A stretch of 64,000 nt of DNA from Thiocapsa sp. (GTDB lineage Bacteria; Pseudomonadota; Gammaproteobacteria; Chromatiales; Chromatiaceae): NCBI RefSeq assembly GCF_018399035.1, contig NZ_CP073760.1, positions 4,096,001-4,160,000 of the forward strand, written 5' to 3'. Shown here one piece after another: positions 26,267-34,416 of the stretch (within the stretch, counting starts at the first letter, position 1; the number at the start of each line of letters is the position of its first letter). Below the pieces are notes generated by a model that searched no databases, was not told the origin of the DNA, and was given only the letters and a program-made list of their open reading frames with translations. A program made the position numbers and the translations under genes.

Positions 26267-27538
26267 ATGCCCCAAACGAATCCCCGGTTCGTCAGCCGCC
26301 TGACCCGAAATACCCTGGCGCTGATCCTGGCCGGAGGACGGGGCTCGCGCCTGATGCACCTGACGGCCTGGAGAGCCAAGCCGGCCGTGCCCTTCGGCGG
26401 AAAGTTCCGGATCGTGGATTTTCCGCTGTCGAACTGCATCAATTCGGGGATCCGCCGTATCGGCGTCTTGACGCAATACAAGGCGCATTCTCTGATTCTG
26501 CATATCCAGAAAGGTTGGGGGTTTCTGCGCGGCGAATTCGGCGAGTTCGTCGAATTATGGCCCGCACAGCAGCGTGTTGCGGAAACCGCCTGGTATGCGG
26601 GAACAGCAGACGCGGTCTTCCAGAACCTCGACATCATTCGCGATCACAACCCGGACTATATCCTCGTGCTTGCCGGCGATCACATCTATAAGATGGATTA
26701 CGGCGCCATGATCGCCTACCACGTCGAATCCGGCGCGGATATGACGGTCGGCTGCCTCGAGATGGAGACCGAGCGCGCCAGTGATTTCGGGGTCATGTCG
26801 GTCAACGACGAGGGCCGCGTCCTGCAGTTCTCCGAAAAGCCGAAGGAACCGGAATCCATTCCCGGATCGCCGGGGAAGAGCCTCGTCTCGATGGGCATCT
26901 ATGTGTTCAATCGCGGCTTCCTGTTCGAGCAGCTGATCAAGGATGCCGACACCCCGCGCTCGTCGCATGACTTCGGCAAGGACATCATCCCCGCCGTCAT
27001 CAAGAACTATCGCGTGATGGCCCATACCTTCCGCGACCCGCGCAGCGGCGAGCAAGCCTATTGGCGTGACGTCGGTACAATCGACGCCTTCTGGGAGGCC
27101 AACTTGGAGCTGATCGGCGTGACGCCGCCCTTGAGCCTCTACGACAAGAGCTGGCCGATCTGGACCTATCAAGAGCAACTACCGCCGGCCAAGTTCGTGT
27201 TCGACGACGAGGATCGACGCGGCATGGCGGTCGACTCCATGGTCTCGGGCGGCTGCATCATCTCCGGATCCACCGTGCGGCATTCGTTGTTGTTCTCGAA
27301 TGTACGCGTGAACTCCTATGCCTATGTGAAGGATTCGGTCATCCTGCCGGATGTGGTGATCGGGCGAAACTGCACGATTCGCAATGCGGTGATCGATCGC
27401 TATTGCCAAATCGACGAGGGAACCGTGATCGGCCTCGATCAGGAAGCGGATCGCAAAGCGGGCTTCTACGTCAGCGAGGGCGGCGTGACCCTCGTCACCC
27501 CCGAGATGCTCGGCCAAGACGCCAACCACGTCCGTTGA
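26267..27538 (+). CDS. glgC: Glucose-1-phosphate adenylyltransferase GlgC
   Basis: 423 residues. It makes ADP-glucose from ATP and glucose 1-phosphate, the controlled step of glycogen synthesis. Visible features: nucleotide-binding LALILAGGRGSRL, PAVPFGGKFRIVDFPLSNC, the sugar-binding GTADAVFQNL, catalytic AGDHIYKMDY, SDFGVMSV, and the C-terminal left-handed helix repeats. The N-terminal region with the allosteric arginine-rich part is present. A strong AGGAGG ribosome site sits 4 bases from the ATG. Confidence 0.97.
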   Translation: MPQTNPRFVSRLTRNTLALILAGGRGSRLMHLTAWRAKPAVPFGGKFRIVDFPLSNCINSGIRRIGVLTQYKAHSLILHIQKGWGFLRGEFGEFVELWPAQQRVAETAWYAGTADAVFQNLDIIRDHNPDYILVLAGDHIYKMDYGAMIAYHVESGADMTVGCLEMETERASDFGVMSVNDEGRVLQFSEKPKEPESIPGSPGKSLVSMGIYVFNRGFLFEQLIKDADTPRSSHDFGKDIIPAVIKNYRVMAHTFRDPRSGEQAYWRDVGTIDAFWEANLELIGVTPPLSLYDKSWPIWTYQEQLPPAKFVFDDEDRRGMAVDSMVSGGCIISGSTVRHSLLFSNVRVNSYAYVKDSVILPDVVIGRNCTIRNAVIDRYCQIDEGTVIGLDQEADRKAGFYVSEGGVTLVTPEMLGQDANHVR

Positions 27539-27551
27539 GGGGCTCGTCCAA

Positions 27552-27752
27552 ATGCAGATCATCCTGAACGGCGCCGCCACCGAGGTGGCCGATGCACTCA
27601 CCATGGCCGAGTTGATCGAGCAGCTCGAGCTCGGTACCCGCCGCTTGGCCATCGAGGTCAACGCCGAGCTGGTCCCGCGCAGTTGCTTCTCCGAGCACAG
27701 GCTCGCACCGCAGGATCAGGTCGAGATCATCCACGCCGTCGGCGGCGGATGA
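27552..27752 (+). CDS. thiS: Sulfur carrier protein ThiS
   Basis: 66 residues with the ubiquitin-like ThiS fold: MQIILNGAATEV at the start and IIHAVGGG at the end, the C-terminal Gly-Gly that is adenylated and thiocarboxylated. It carries sulfur to ThiG for the thiazole of thiamine. Fourteen bases after glgC, but its functional partner is the following thiG. Confidence 0.95.
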   Translation: MQIILNGAATEVADALTMAELIEQLELGTRRLAIEVNAELVPRSCFSEHRLAPQDQVEIIHAVGGG

Positions 27753-27827
27753 CTCGGCTTGGGCGTCCTGCCCCGCATCCGTTATCCTGAAACGATCCTG
27801 AATCTATCTTTTTTGGCCACGACATCC

Positions 27828-28631
27828 ATGCCCACCGAAACAGCCGCAACCGATCGCTTCACCCTCGCCGGACGCGAGTACAGCTCCCGACTCCTCGTCG
27901 GCACCGGGAAATACAAAGACATGGCAGAGACCGCGCGGGCCATCGAGGCGAGCGGCGCCGAGATCGTCACGGTCGCGGTTCGGCGTACCAACCTCGGTCA
28001 AACCCCGGGCGAGCCGAACATCCTCGACATCCTGCCGCCCGAGCGTTACACCATCCTGCCGAATACCGCAGGCTGCTACGATGTGGAGACCGCCGTGCGC
28101 ACCTGCCGGCTGGCGCGCGAGCTGTTGGACGGCCACACCCTGGTCAAGCTCGAGGTCCTGGGCGACGAGAAGACACTGTTCCCGGACGTGATCGCCACGC
28201 TCAAGGCCGCCGAGGAGCTGGTCAAGGACGGCTTCCAGGTCATGGTCTATACCAACGACGACCCGATCGTCGCCCGGCAGCTCGAAGAGATCGGCTGCAT
28301 CGCCGTGATGCCCCTCGCAGCACCGATCGGCTCGGGGCTCGGCATCCGCAACCCGCTCAACATCCGCACCATCGTCGAGAATGCCCATGTCCCGATCCTG
28401 GTCGACGCGGGTGTCGGCACGGCGTCCGATGCCGCCGTGGCGATGGAGCTCGGCTGCGACGGCGTGCTGATGAACACCGCGATCGCCGCGGCACGCGACC
28501 CCATCCTGATGGCCAGCGCCATGCGCAAGGGCATCGAGGCCGGGCGCGAGGCGTACCTCGCCGGGCGCATGGCGCCGAAGCGGTTTGCCTCGGCGTCGTC
28601 GCCGATCGAAGGGTTGTTCTTCCAGCACTGA
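27828..28631 (+). CDS. thiG: Thiazole synthase ThiG
   Basis: 267 residues from ATG 27828 (MPTETAATDRF); longer in-frame readings lack a good start. ThiG joins deoxyxylulose phosphate, dehydroglycine and ThiS-bound sulfur into the thiazole phosphate. Motifs: SRLLVGTGKYKDM, AVRRTNLGQ, ILPNTAGCYDVETAVRTC, the imine-forming lysine in LVKLEVLGDEKTLFPD, and PIGSGLGI/DAGVGTASDAA phosphate loops. The TGA is shared with a repeat unit starting at 28629. Confidence 0.97.
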   Translation: MPTETAATDRFTLAGREYSSRLLVGTGKYKDMAETARAIEASGAEIVTVAVRRTNLGQTPGEPNILDILPPERYTILPNTAGCYDVETAVRTCRLARELLDGHTLVKLEVLGDEKTLFPDVIATLKAAEELVKDGFQVMVYTNDDPIVARQLEEIGCIAVMPLAAPIGSGLGIRNPLNIRTIVENAHVPILVDAGVGTASDAAVAMELGCDGVLMNTAIAAARDPILMASAMRKGIEAGREAYLAGRMAPKRFASASSPIEGLFFQH

Positions 28632-28713
28632 ACCGCGTCTCGAGCGGAGCGCGATGGTCGCTGTGAGACGGGCGTCCGCGGCTACGACCGGGGTTCGTGC
28701 CTGACGCGGTTCA
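28629..28713 (+). repeat. Diverged TGAACCGCG/CGCGGTTCA unit
   Basis: 85 bases bounded by TGAACCGCG and CGCGGTTCA, a variant of the TAAACCGCG family with a different interior. Its first bases are the thiG stop codon. Confidence 0.75.
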
Positions 28714-28734
28714 GCATTTTTTGAATCCAATGGT

Positions 28735-28819
28735 TAAACCGCGTCCAGAGCGAGATGCTGACTTTCGAGTGAGTTCGAAGTTTAGTGAATCCACGACCCT
28801 TAGCGGGGGACGCGGTTTA
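28735..28819 (-). repeat. TAAACCGCG half-unit (inverted)
   Basis: 85 bases, TAAACCGCGTCCAGAGCGAG...GGGGACGCGGTTTA. It equals the second half of the full copies, in opposite orientation to copies A and B. Confidence 0.85.
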
Positions 28820-28879
28820 GGTGATTTCCGGGAAAGATCTACGGCCTGTAGGGGCGAATTTATTCGCCCCTACAGGCCT
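28819..28879. repeat. GGTGATTTCCGGGAA end plus perfect GGCCTGTAGGGGCGAA hairpin
   Basis: AGGTGATTTCCGGGAAAG (28819-28836) matches the left end of the element at 31279-31381. It is followed by a perfect 16-bp stem hairpin (28844-28879, GGCCTGTAGGGGCGAA-TTTA-complement). The matching right end is missing, so this is a partial or composite copy. The stretch 28632-28975 holds nothing else I can support. Confidence 0.7.
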
Positions 28880-28975
28880 ACCGGACATAAGCAATCGGTA
28901 TGCCCATTCACGCAAAGCGCCTCAGAGCGCTTTGACTGCGAAAGCGGTGGCCGAGAGGCCAGTTGTAGAGACCTC

Positions 28976-29677
28976 ATGACGGCCGAGACGACGCCCAAAT
29001 TCCTGCGCCCCATCCGGAGCTTCGTCCTGCGCGAAGGTCGTTTGACCTCCGCGCAGGAGCGCGCCTTTCGAGACCTTTGGCCCCTCTACGGGGTGGATTG
29101 GACGGCGGACGCGCCGATCGATCTCGCGGGACTCTTCGGAAACGGGCGCCCCGTCGTCCTCGAGATCGGGTTCGGCAACGGCGATTCACTTGCCGAGATG
29201 GCCGAGCAGGACCCGCCGAGCAATTGGCTGGGCATCGAGGTCCATCGCCCCGGTGTCGGGCATCTGCTGCTCGAGATCGAGCGACGCGGGTTGACCAATC
29301 TGAGGCTGATGCGGCACGACGCGGTCGAGGTGCTCGCCCGCGGCATCGCGCCCGGCAGCCTGGAGCGCGTTCAGCTCTTCTTTCCCGATCCCTGGCCGAA
29401 ACGCCGTCATCACAAGCGTCGCATCCTGACGCCCGAGCTGATCGGGCTGCTCGCGCGCGCGCTCCGCCCGGGCGGCGTCTTTCACGCGGCGACCGATTGG
29501 GAGCCCTATGCCGAGCAGATGCTCGAGATCCTGGAGGCATCCTCGGAGACCTTCGAGAATCTCGCCGGCCCCGGCGGCTTCTCGCCCCGCCCGGCGTCAC
29601 GTCCGCTCACCCGCTTCGAGCAACGCGGGGAGCGCCTCGGCCATCGGGTCCGCGACCTGATGTTTCGGCGGCGCTGA
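28976..29677 (+). CDS. trmB: tRNA (guanine-N7-)-methyltransferase TrmB
   Basis: 233 residues. It makes m7G46 in tRNA using S-adenosylmethionine. The SAM site is LEIGFGNGDSLAEMA, the substrate-side motifs are WLGIEVHRPGVGHLL and FFPDPWPKRRHHKRR, and the end carries LTRFEQRGERLGHRV. Length is normal. No clear ribosome site precedes the ATG. Fourteen bases separate it from the following ABC gene. Confidence 0.96.
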   Translation: MTAETTPKFLRPIRSFVLREGRLTSAQERAFRDLWPLYGVDWTADAPIDLAGLFGNGRPVVLEIGFGNGDSLAEMAEQDPPSNWLGIEVHRPGVGHLLLEIERRGLTNLRLMRHDAVEVLARGIAPGSLERVQLFFPDPWPKRRHHKRRILTPELIGLLARALRPGGVFHAATDWEPYAEQMLEILEASSETFENLAGPGGFSPRPASRPLTRFEQRGERLGHRVRDLMFRRR

Positions 29678-29690
29678 GACCGGGACGCCG

Positions 29691-30410
29691 ATGTCCGGAC
29701 TCAGACTCGACGGCATCCGCTCGCGGGCGCTCGGGCCGCTCGATCTCACGGTCGCGGCGGGTGAGCTGGTCTTCGTGTCGGGCCCGTCCGGCTCGGGCAA
29801 GAGTCTCCTGCTGCGCGCCGTCGCCGACCTGGATCCGCACGAGGGCGAGGTCTGGCTGGGGGAAGAGCCGCGCTCGCGCATCGCCCCCGCGCACTGGCGT
29901 CGGCGGGTCGGTCTTCTCCCTGCGGAAGCCTTCTGGTGGGCGGAGAGCGTCGGCGAGCATCTGCCGGGCATCCGGACCGCGCATGCGGACCAGCCCACGT
30001 CCCCGCTTCCTCCGGCGATCCTGCGTCTGTCCAAACCCTTTCGCCGCGCTCCCGTTCGCGTCTCGAATCACCCTGCACTGCCGGATCCATCGACCATCAC
30101 CGACTGGCTGGACCACCTCGGCTTCGCACCCGACGTCCTCGGCTGGTCGGTCACTCGCCTCTCGACCGGGGAGCGTCAGCGCCTGGCGCTGGTGCGCCTG
30201 CTCGCACAGTCACCCGAGGCGCTGCTGCTCGACGAGGCCACCGCCAACCTGGATCCGAGCAACGGCGCACGCGTGGAATCCGTCGTCGAGACCTATCGCA
30301 CGACGCAAGGCGCGGCCGTCCTCTGGGTCAGTCACGACCCGGAGCAACGTCGCCGGATCGGCGGGCGCTCGCTGGTCATCCGCAACGAGCGTTTGGAGCC
30401 CGAAGCGTGA
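29691..30410 (+). CDS. ABC transporter ATPase, FetA/YbbL-like
   Basis: 239 residues. Walker A GPSGSGKSLLLRA, signature LSTGERQRLALVRLL, Walker B ALLLDEATANLD, and switch His in VSHDPEQ are all intact. With the next gene it forms a FetAB-type pair (iron or metal export / oxidative stress in E. coli). Between the Q-loop area and the signature there is an unusual extra segment, roughly residues 105-140 (TSPLPPAILRLSKPFRRAP), of odd composition, probably from a repeat inserted in frame. Stop overlaps the permease start (GTGA). Confidence 0.85.
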   Translation: MSGLRLDGIRSRALGPLDLTVAAGELVFVSGPSGSGKSLLLRAVADLDPHEGEVWLGEEPRSRIAPAHWRRRVGLLPAEAFWWAESVGEHLPGIRTAHADQPTSPLPPAILRLSKPFRRAPVRVSNHPALPDPSTITDWLDHLGFAPDVLGWSVTRLSTGERQRLALVRLLAQSPEALLLDEATANLDPSNGARVESVVETYRTTQGAAVLWVSHDPEQRRRIGGRSLVIRNERLEPEA

Positions 30411-31216
30411 CCCTCATCCATCTGAGTCCTTTCGATCTGGGGATCGCCTCCATCCTGGTCCTCCTGCTCGCCGCCATGTCCTGGCGGCTGCGCCTCGGGA
30501 TCGAGCGCCGGGTCCTGATCGCGGCCGCGCGCAGCACGGTCCAGCTCATGCTCGTCGGACTGGTGCTGAAGGTGCTCTTCGCCCAGACCAGCTTGCCGCT
30601 GATCGGACTGATGGCCCTGGTGATGCTTTCGGTCGCCGGTTACGAGGTGATGCAGCGCCAGAAGCGACGATACCGTGGCGTCTGGGGTTACGGGATCGGC
30701 GCACTTTCGATGTTCCTTTCGGCCTTTACCGTGACGCTGCTCGCCCTGACGGTCATCATCGGGGTCGAACCCTGGTATCAGCCACAGTATCTGATCCCCC
30801 TGCTCGGCATGCTGCTCGGCAACACCATGAGCGGGATCGCCATCGCGCTCGACAGCCTGACCCGCCAAGCCTGGGATGCGCGCGGTCGCATCGAGGCACG
30901 CCTGCTCGCCGGCGGCACCTGGGACGACGCCATCGAGGAGGTGCGTCGCGACGCCCTGCGCTCCGGCCTCATCCCCATCATCAACGCCATGGCCACCGCC
31001 GGCCTGGTGAGCCTCCCCGGCATGATGACGGGCCAGATCCTCGCGGGCAGCCCGCCGATGGAGGCCGCCAAATACCAGCTCCTCGTCATGTTCCTCATCG
31101 CCGCCGGCACCGGGCTCGGCTCCATGGCCGCGGTCTGGATCGGCTCGCGCCGCTTGTTCGACGACCGCCAGCGACTGCGCCTCGACCGGCTCGCCGCGGC
31201 GAACCGGTCGAGTTGA
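30407..31216 (+). CDS. ABC transporter permease, FetB/YbbM-like
   Basis: 269 residues from a GTG overlapping the upstream stop. About seven membrane helices. Family features are RSTVQLMLVGLVLKVLF, the LLGMLLGNTMSGIA segment and EVRRDALRSGLIPIINAMATAGLVSLPGMMTGQI. In E. coli the FetAB pair exports iron; this relative may do the same or handle another metal or compound. Confidence 0.9.
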   Translation: MTLIHLSPFDLGIASILVLLLAAMSWRLRLGIERRVLIAAARSTVQLMLVGLVLKVLFAQTSLPLIGLMALVMLSVAGYEVMQRQKRRYRGVWGYGIGALSMFLSAFTVTLLALTVIIGVEPWYQPQYLIPLLGMLLGNTMSGIAIALDSLTRQAWDARGRIEARLLAGGTWDDAIEEVRRDALRSGLIPIINAMATAGLVSLPGMMTGQILAGSPPMEAAKYQLLVMFLIAAGTGLGSMAAVWIGSRRLFDDRQRLRLDRLAAANRSS

Positions 31217-31278
31217 GAGCGGCCACTCCGCTTCTCCGGCTCTCCCAATTGCCGGCACCGCCCCAATCGGTATCGTTA

Positions 31279-31381
31279 AGGTGATTTCCGGGAAAGCATC
31301 GACCAACATGTGGGCGACTTTAGTCGCCCGGTATGCATTGGCAACACGCACGGCCGGGATGATCATTCCCGGAAATCGCCT
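31279..31381. repeat. 103-base palindromic element (AGGTGATTTCCGGGAA ends)
   Basis: Bounded by AGGTGATTTCCGGGAA and TTCCCGGAAATCGCCT as inverted ends. Inside is a second hairpin GGGCGACTTTAGTCGCCC (about 31313-31330). A half copy is at 28819. MITE- or REP-like; no coding content. Confidence 0.8.
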
Positions 31382-31413
31382 AAAATCCTCGCACCATTCC
31401 GGGAGTCTCCCGC

Positions 31414-32109
31414 ATGCCCTTACACCGCTACCGCCCGGCCCTGTTGATTCCGCTGATTCTTCTCGGCCACCTCACCGCCTACGCCGAGGCCCCCGCCGTC
31501 GGCCCGGACATGAACGCCTACTATCACGGTGCCGATCATGAGCGGTGGCGCGACATCTTCGAGAGCGACGGACGAGAGGTCTACGATCGGCGTTTCGAGA
31601 TCCTGGAGGCGTTGAAGATCCGACCCGGCATGCGGATCGCGGACGTGGGGGCCGGCTCGGGGCTCTACACGATGCTGTTTGCAGAGGCGGTCGGTCCGAC
31701 CGGACGGGTGTTCGCGGTGGATATCTCGGAGAGCTTCATTACGGCGATCGCGGAGCGCGCGGTGCAGGCGGGCCTCGGCAATGTGCTCCCGGTGCTCAGC
31801 CAACAGAAGAACACCGAGCTGCCGCCCGGGAGCGTCGATCTGGTGTTCAGCTCGGACACCTATCATCATTTCGAGTATCCGCGCGCCATGCTCGACTCGA
31901 TCCGCGCGGCACTGGTGCCCGGCGGAATCCTGGCGATCATCGACTTCAGACGCGAGCCGGGGGTCAGCAATCGCTGGATCCTGGGGCACGTGCGCGCCGG
32001 TCGCGAGGAGGTGATCGGCGAGGTGGAGCAGGCCGGTTTCAAGCTGATCGACGAGCCGATCAAGCTGCGTTTGAATTATTTCCTGCTCTTTCGAAAGGTG
32101 GACGCCTGA
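31414..32109 (+). CDS. Exported class I SAM-dependent methyltransferase
   Basis: 231 residues. The first ~24 form a signal peptide (RPALLIPLILLGHLTAYAEA). The rest is a Rossmann methyltransferase with ADVGAGSGLYTMLFAEAVG (motif I), FAVDIS (motif II), DLVFSSDTYHHFEYP (motif post II) and GGILAIIDF. Methyltransferases sent to the periplasm are unusual because S-adenosylmethionine is cytoplasmic, yet proteins of this pattern are recurrent in proteobacteria. Substrate unknown. It stands between two palindromic repeats and may be monocistronic. Confidence 0.85.
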   Translation: MPLHRYRPALLIPLILLGHLTAYAEAPAVGPDMNAYYHGADHERWRDIFESDGREVYDRRFEILEALKIRPGMRIADVGAGSGLYTMLFAEAVGPTGRVFAVDISESFITAIAERAVQAGLGNVLPVLSQQKNTELPPGSVDLVFSSDTYHHFEYPRAMLDSIRAALVPGGILAIIDFRREPGVSNRWILGHVRAGREEVIGEVEQAGFKLIDEPIKLRLNYFLLFRKVDA

Positions 32110-32166
32110 CGTCCGGCACCTGTCCGCTTCCACACTCCCTGCATCTTCAGGTGTTTCAATAAGGAT

Positions 32167-32250
32167 TAAACCGCGCCCCTGTTAAGGGTCGTGAATGCAC
32201 CAAAGGTCGAGCCCACTCGAAAGTGAACATCGCGCTCTGGACGCGGTTTA
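32167..32250 (+). repeat. TAAACCGCG half-unit
   Basis: 84 bases, TAAACCGCGCCCCTGTTAAG...GGACGCGGTTTA, equivalent to the second half of the full copies. It ends about 64 bases before the EF-hand gene. Confidence 0.85.
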
Positions 32251-32313
32251 GAGGTAAGCAGGGCACGCCGATACCGGCGTGGACCTTCACCCGATCGACC
32301 CACGGAGGTTTCC

Positions 32314-33015
32314 ATGAAGACGACGATGCGTAGATCCATCATGGCAGTAACGGTCGCGGCGGCCTTCGCTGCACCCTTGGCCCTCGCCCAGCAACCCGCG
32401 CAGCCGCGCGGCCCCATGACCTTCTCGGCGTTCGATCTCGACGGGGACGGGATCGTGACCGAGCAGGAGTTCGACACCGCGCGCGCTCGACGCATGGCTG
32501 AACGCGCCGCTCAGGGAGCGCCGATGCGGGGGGCGGCCAACGCCCCGGCCTTTTCGGACTTCGACTTGAACGGCGACGGGCGACTGACGCAGGAGGAATT
32601 CGCAACGGTTCAGCAATCCCGAATGCAGGGACGGCCCGGCGGGGGTATGGGACCGGGCGGCGGCATGGGCCCCGGCGCCGGTATGGGACCAGGCGGAGGG
32701 ATGGGCATGGGACCCGGCGCAGGTATGGGACCAGGCGGAGGGATGGGCATGGGGCCCGGCGCAGGCATGGGTCGAAACATGCCCGCCTTCGCCGAATTCG
32801 ACTTGAACGGCGACGGCGCTTTGACCGAGCAGGAATTCTACGAGGCGCGAGCCAATCGCATCAAAGAGCGCTCGCAACAAGGCTATCCGATGCGAAACCT
32901 CGCGACCGCGCCGTCGTTCGAGGCGATCGATCTGAACGGCGACGGGCGAATCACACCCGACGAATTCACCGCCGCTCAGGCGCAGCATCACCAACAGCCG
33001 ATGCGGGCGCCCTGA
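32314..33015 (+). CDS. Exported EF-hand calcium-binding protein
   Basis: 233 residues with a signal peptide ending near ALA-QQ. Four EF-hand loops are clear: DLDGDGIVTEQEF, DLNGDGRLTQEEF, DLNGDGALTEQEF and DLNGDGRITPDEF. Between pairs two and three lies a low-complexity Gly/Met/Pro stretch built from a 42-base tandem repeat (~32682-32765, MGPGGGMGMGPGAG units). Expected to bind calcium in the periplasm or envelope; partner unknown. The same class is common in purple bacteria. Confidence 0.9.
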   Translation: MKTTMRRSIMAVTVAAAFAAPLALAQQPAQPRGPMTFSAFDLDGDGIVTEQEFDTARARRMAERAAQGAPMRGAANAPAFSDFDLNGDGRLTQEEFATVQQSRMQGRPGGGMGPGGGMGPGAGMGPGGGMGMGPGAGMGPGGGMGMGPGAGMGRNMPAFAEFDLNGDGALTEQEFYEARANRIKERSQQGYPMRNLATAPSFEAIDLNGDGRITPDEFTAAQAQHHQQPMRAP

Positions 33016-33048
33016 GTCGCGATCCGACTGGATCGGACCATCCGCTCG

Positions 33049-34305
33049 TTAATGCCGGTCCGGGAAGAGTCCGGGCATCCAGCGGGATGCGAGCGCGGCG
33101 GGGAATGCGAGTCTCAGGGGGGCGCGGGTACTTTCTGACGCGATGACCTTGCGGTCAAACAGGGCGGAGGTGATCCGGCGCGCTTGACGGTCTCCGATCC
33201 CGAGGTGTCCGGCAACATCGCCGCGCGGCAGCTCGCATCGGTAGAGGACCGCCTCCAAAAGGGCTCCCGACCTTGCGGGCAGGCGTTCGGCACGGATCTC
33301 GTCTTCCGCCCAGGCCCGGATGCGCTGCCGAAGTCGCTCGGGCTGAACCAAGTCCTCCATGAAGTCGACTTGGTCGATGCAGGTCCGGAGGAAGAAGGCC
33401 GTGAAGTCGACGAGGGCTTCCTCGCTGAGATGTCCGCGCCCGTCGAGATCGTTGCGGCGCGGAAGATCGCAGTTGGCAAGCAGTGACTTGTAGGTGCCCT
33501 CGTTGCGGGCCAAGCCGCGGGCAACGGACCAAAGACCGCCGGTCTCCAGGGTCCGGCGCAGAACGGCGTAGGACATCAGGCGCGCAACCCGACCGTTCCC
33601 GTCAAGGAACGGGTGTATCCACAAGAGTCGGTGGTGCGCCGTTGCCGCGGCCAGAAGCGCCCCCGTCGTTCCCTGGTTGGCATAGGCGTCCTCGAACCGG
33701 GCGAGGAAGCGGGGGACGGCACCCGGACTGACGGCGATATGGCGGCCGACACGAACGTCCCGGCTGCGCAACGCGCCCGGCACGACACGCATGCGTGCCC
33801 TGGTCTCAGGCTCAATGACCCAAAGGAGCTCATCCGGAAGCCGCTCGCCGAACCGCTTGCTCAGCTCGCACAACCCGGCGACCGTGAAGGCACGATGATC
33901 GAGCCCGCCCGCGTCGATCCATGCTTGCACGGCGATGTGCGCTTGTGCTTCGAGCTGGAGGTTGCGTTTCTCCGGGTCGCCGCTGTAGTCACCCTTGAGC
34001 GCGCGCTCGATGTCGACCGGATGGGTGTCGTGCCCCTCGATCAGGTTGCTGTAGTAGCAGTTCATCGACCGCACGAGATCGGCCAAGGCGTTGACGATGC
34101 CGGACGGTAGGCTCCGACGCAGGCCGGCTGACTTCGCTGCCAGCTCGATGGCAAGGTCGGTCAAAGCAGCGCGTTGCCTCGCACCGACGCCGATGAGCAG
34201 GGGCTCCATCAGGGCGACGGACTCCCCGCGGTCTGCGGCTGGCTCCGCATCGGCCCCGATGTCCACTGGGGTGTCCGCTTTCCGTTCCGGTGGTTCGGCC
34301 GTCAT
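33049..34305 (-). CDS. Fic family protein
   Basis: 418 residues. The Fic active site is HPFLDGNGRVAR, standard for AMP transfer to hydroxyls of target proteins. Before it, SNLIEGHDTHP fits the (S/T)xxxE(G/N) inhibitory helix placed at the N-terminal side (class II), so activity is normally blocked. The C-terminal ~80 residues form a winged helix-like part (GDVAGHLGIGDRQARRITSALFDRKVI) that may bind DNA. No antitoxin gene next to it. It is convergent with the EF-hand gene and divergent from nothing close. Confidence 0.9.
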   Translation of the reverse strand: MTAEPPERKADTPVDIGADAEPAADRGESVALMEPLLIGVGARQRAALTDLAIELAAKSAGLRRSLPSGIVNALADLVRSMNCYYSNLIEGHDTHPVDIERALKGDYSGDPEKRNLQLEAQAHIAVQAWIDAGGLDHRAFTVAGLCELSKRFGERLPDELLWVIEPETRARMRVVPGALRSRDVRVGRHIAVSPGAVPRFLARFEDAYANQGTTGALLAAATAHHRLLWIHPFLDGNGRVARLMSYAVLRRTLETGGLWSVARGLARNEGTYKSLLANCDLPRRNDLDGRGHLSEEALVDFTAFFLRTCIDQVDFMEDLVQPERLRQRIRAWAEDEIRAERLPARSGALLEAVLYRCELPRGDVAGHLGIGDRQARRITSALFDRKVIASESTRAPLRLAFPAALASRWMPGLFPDRH

Positions 34306-34416
34306 TTCCTCATCCTACCATTGGGTTGGGGTATCTCGTACCGGCGACGGGACGTCGGTCGTGTCCGGTTTGAAGGCCGCATCACGGAGAACAGACCGCG
34401 TTACAACCCCGGATGT

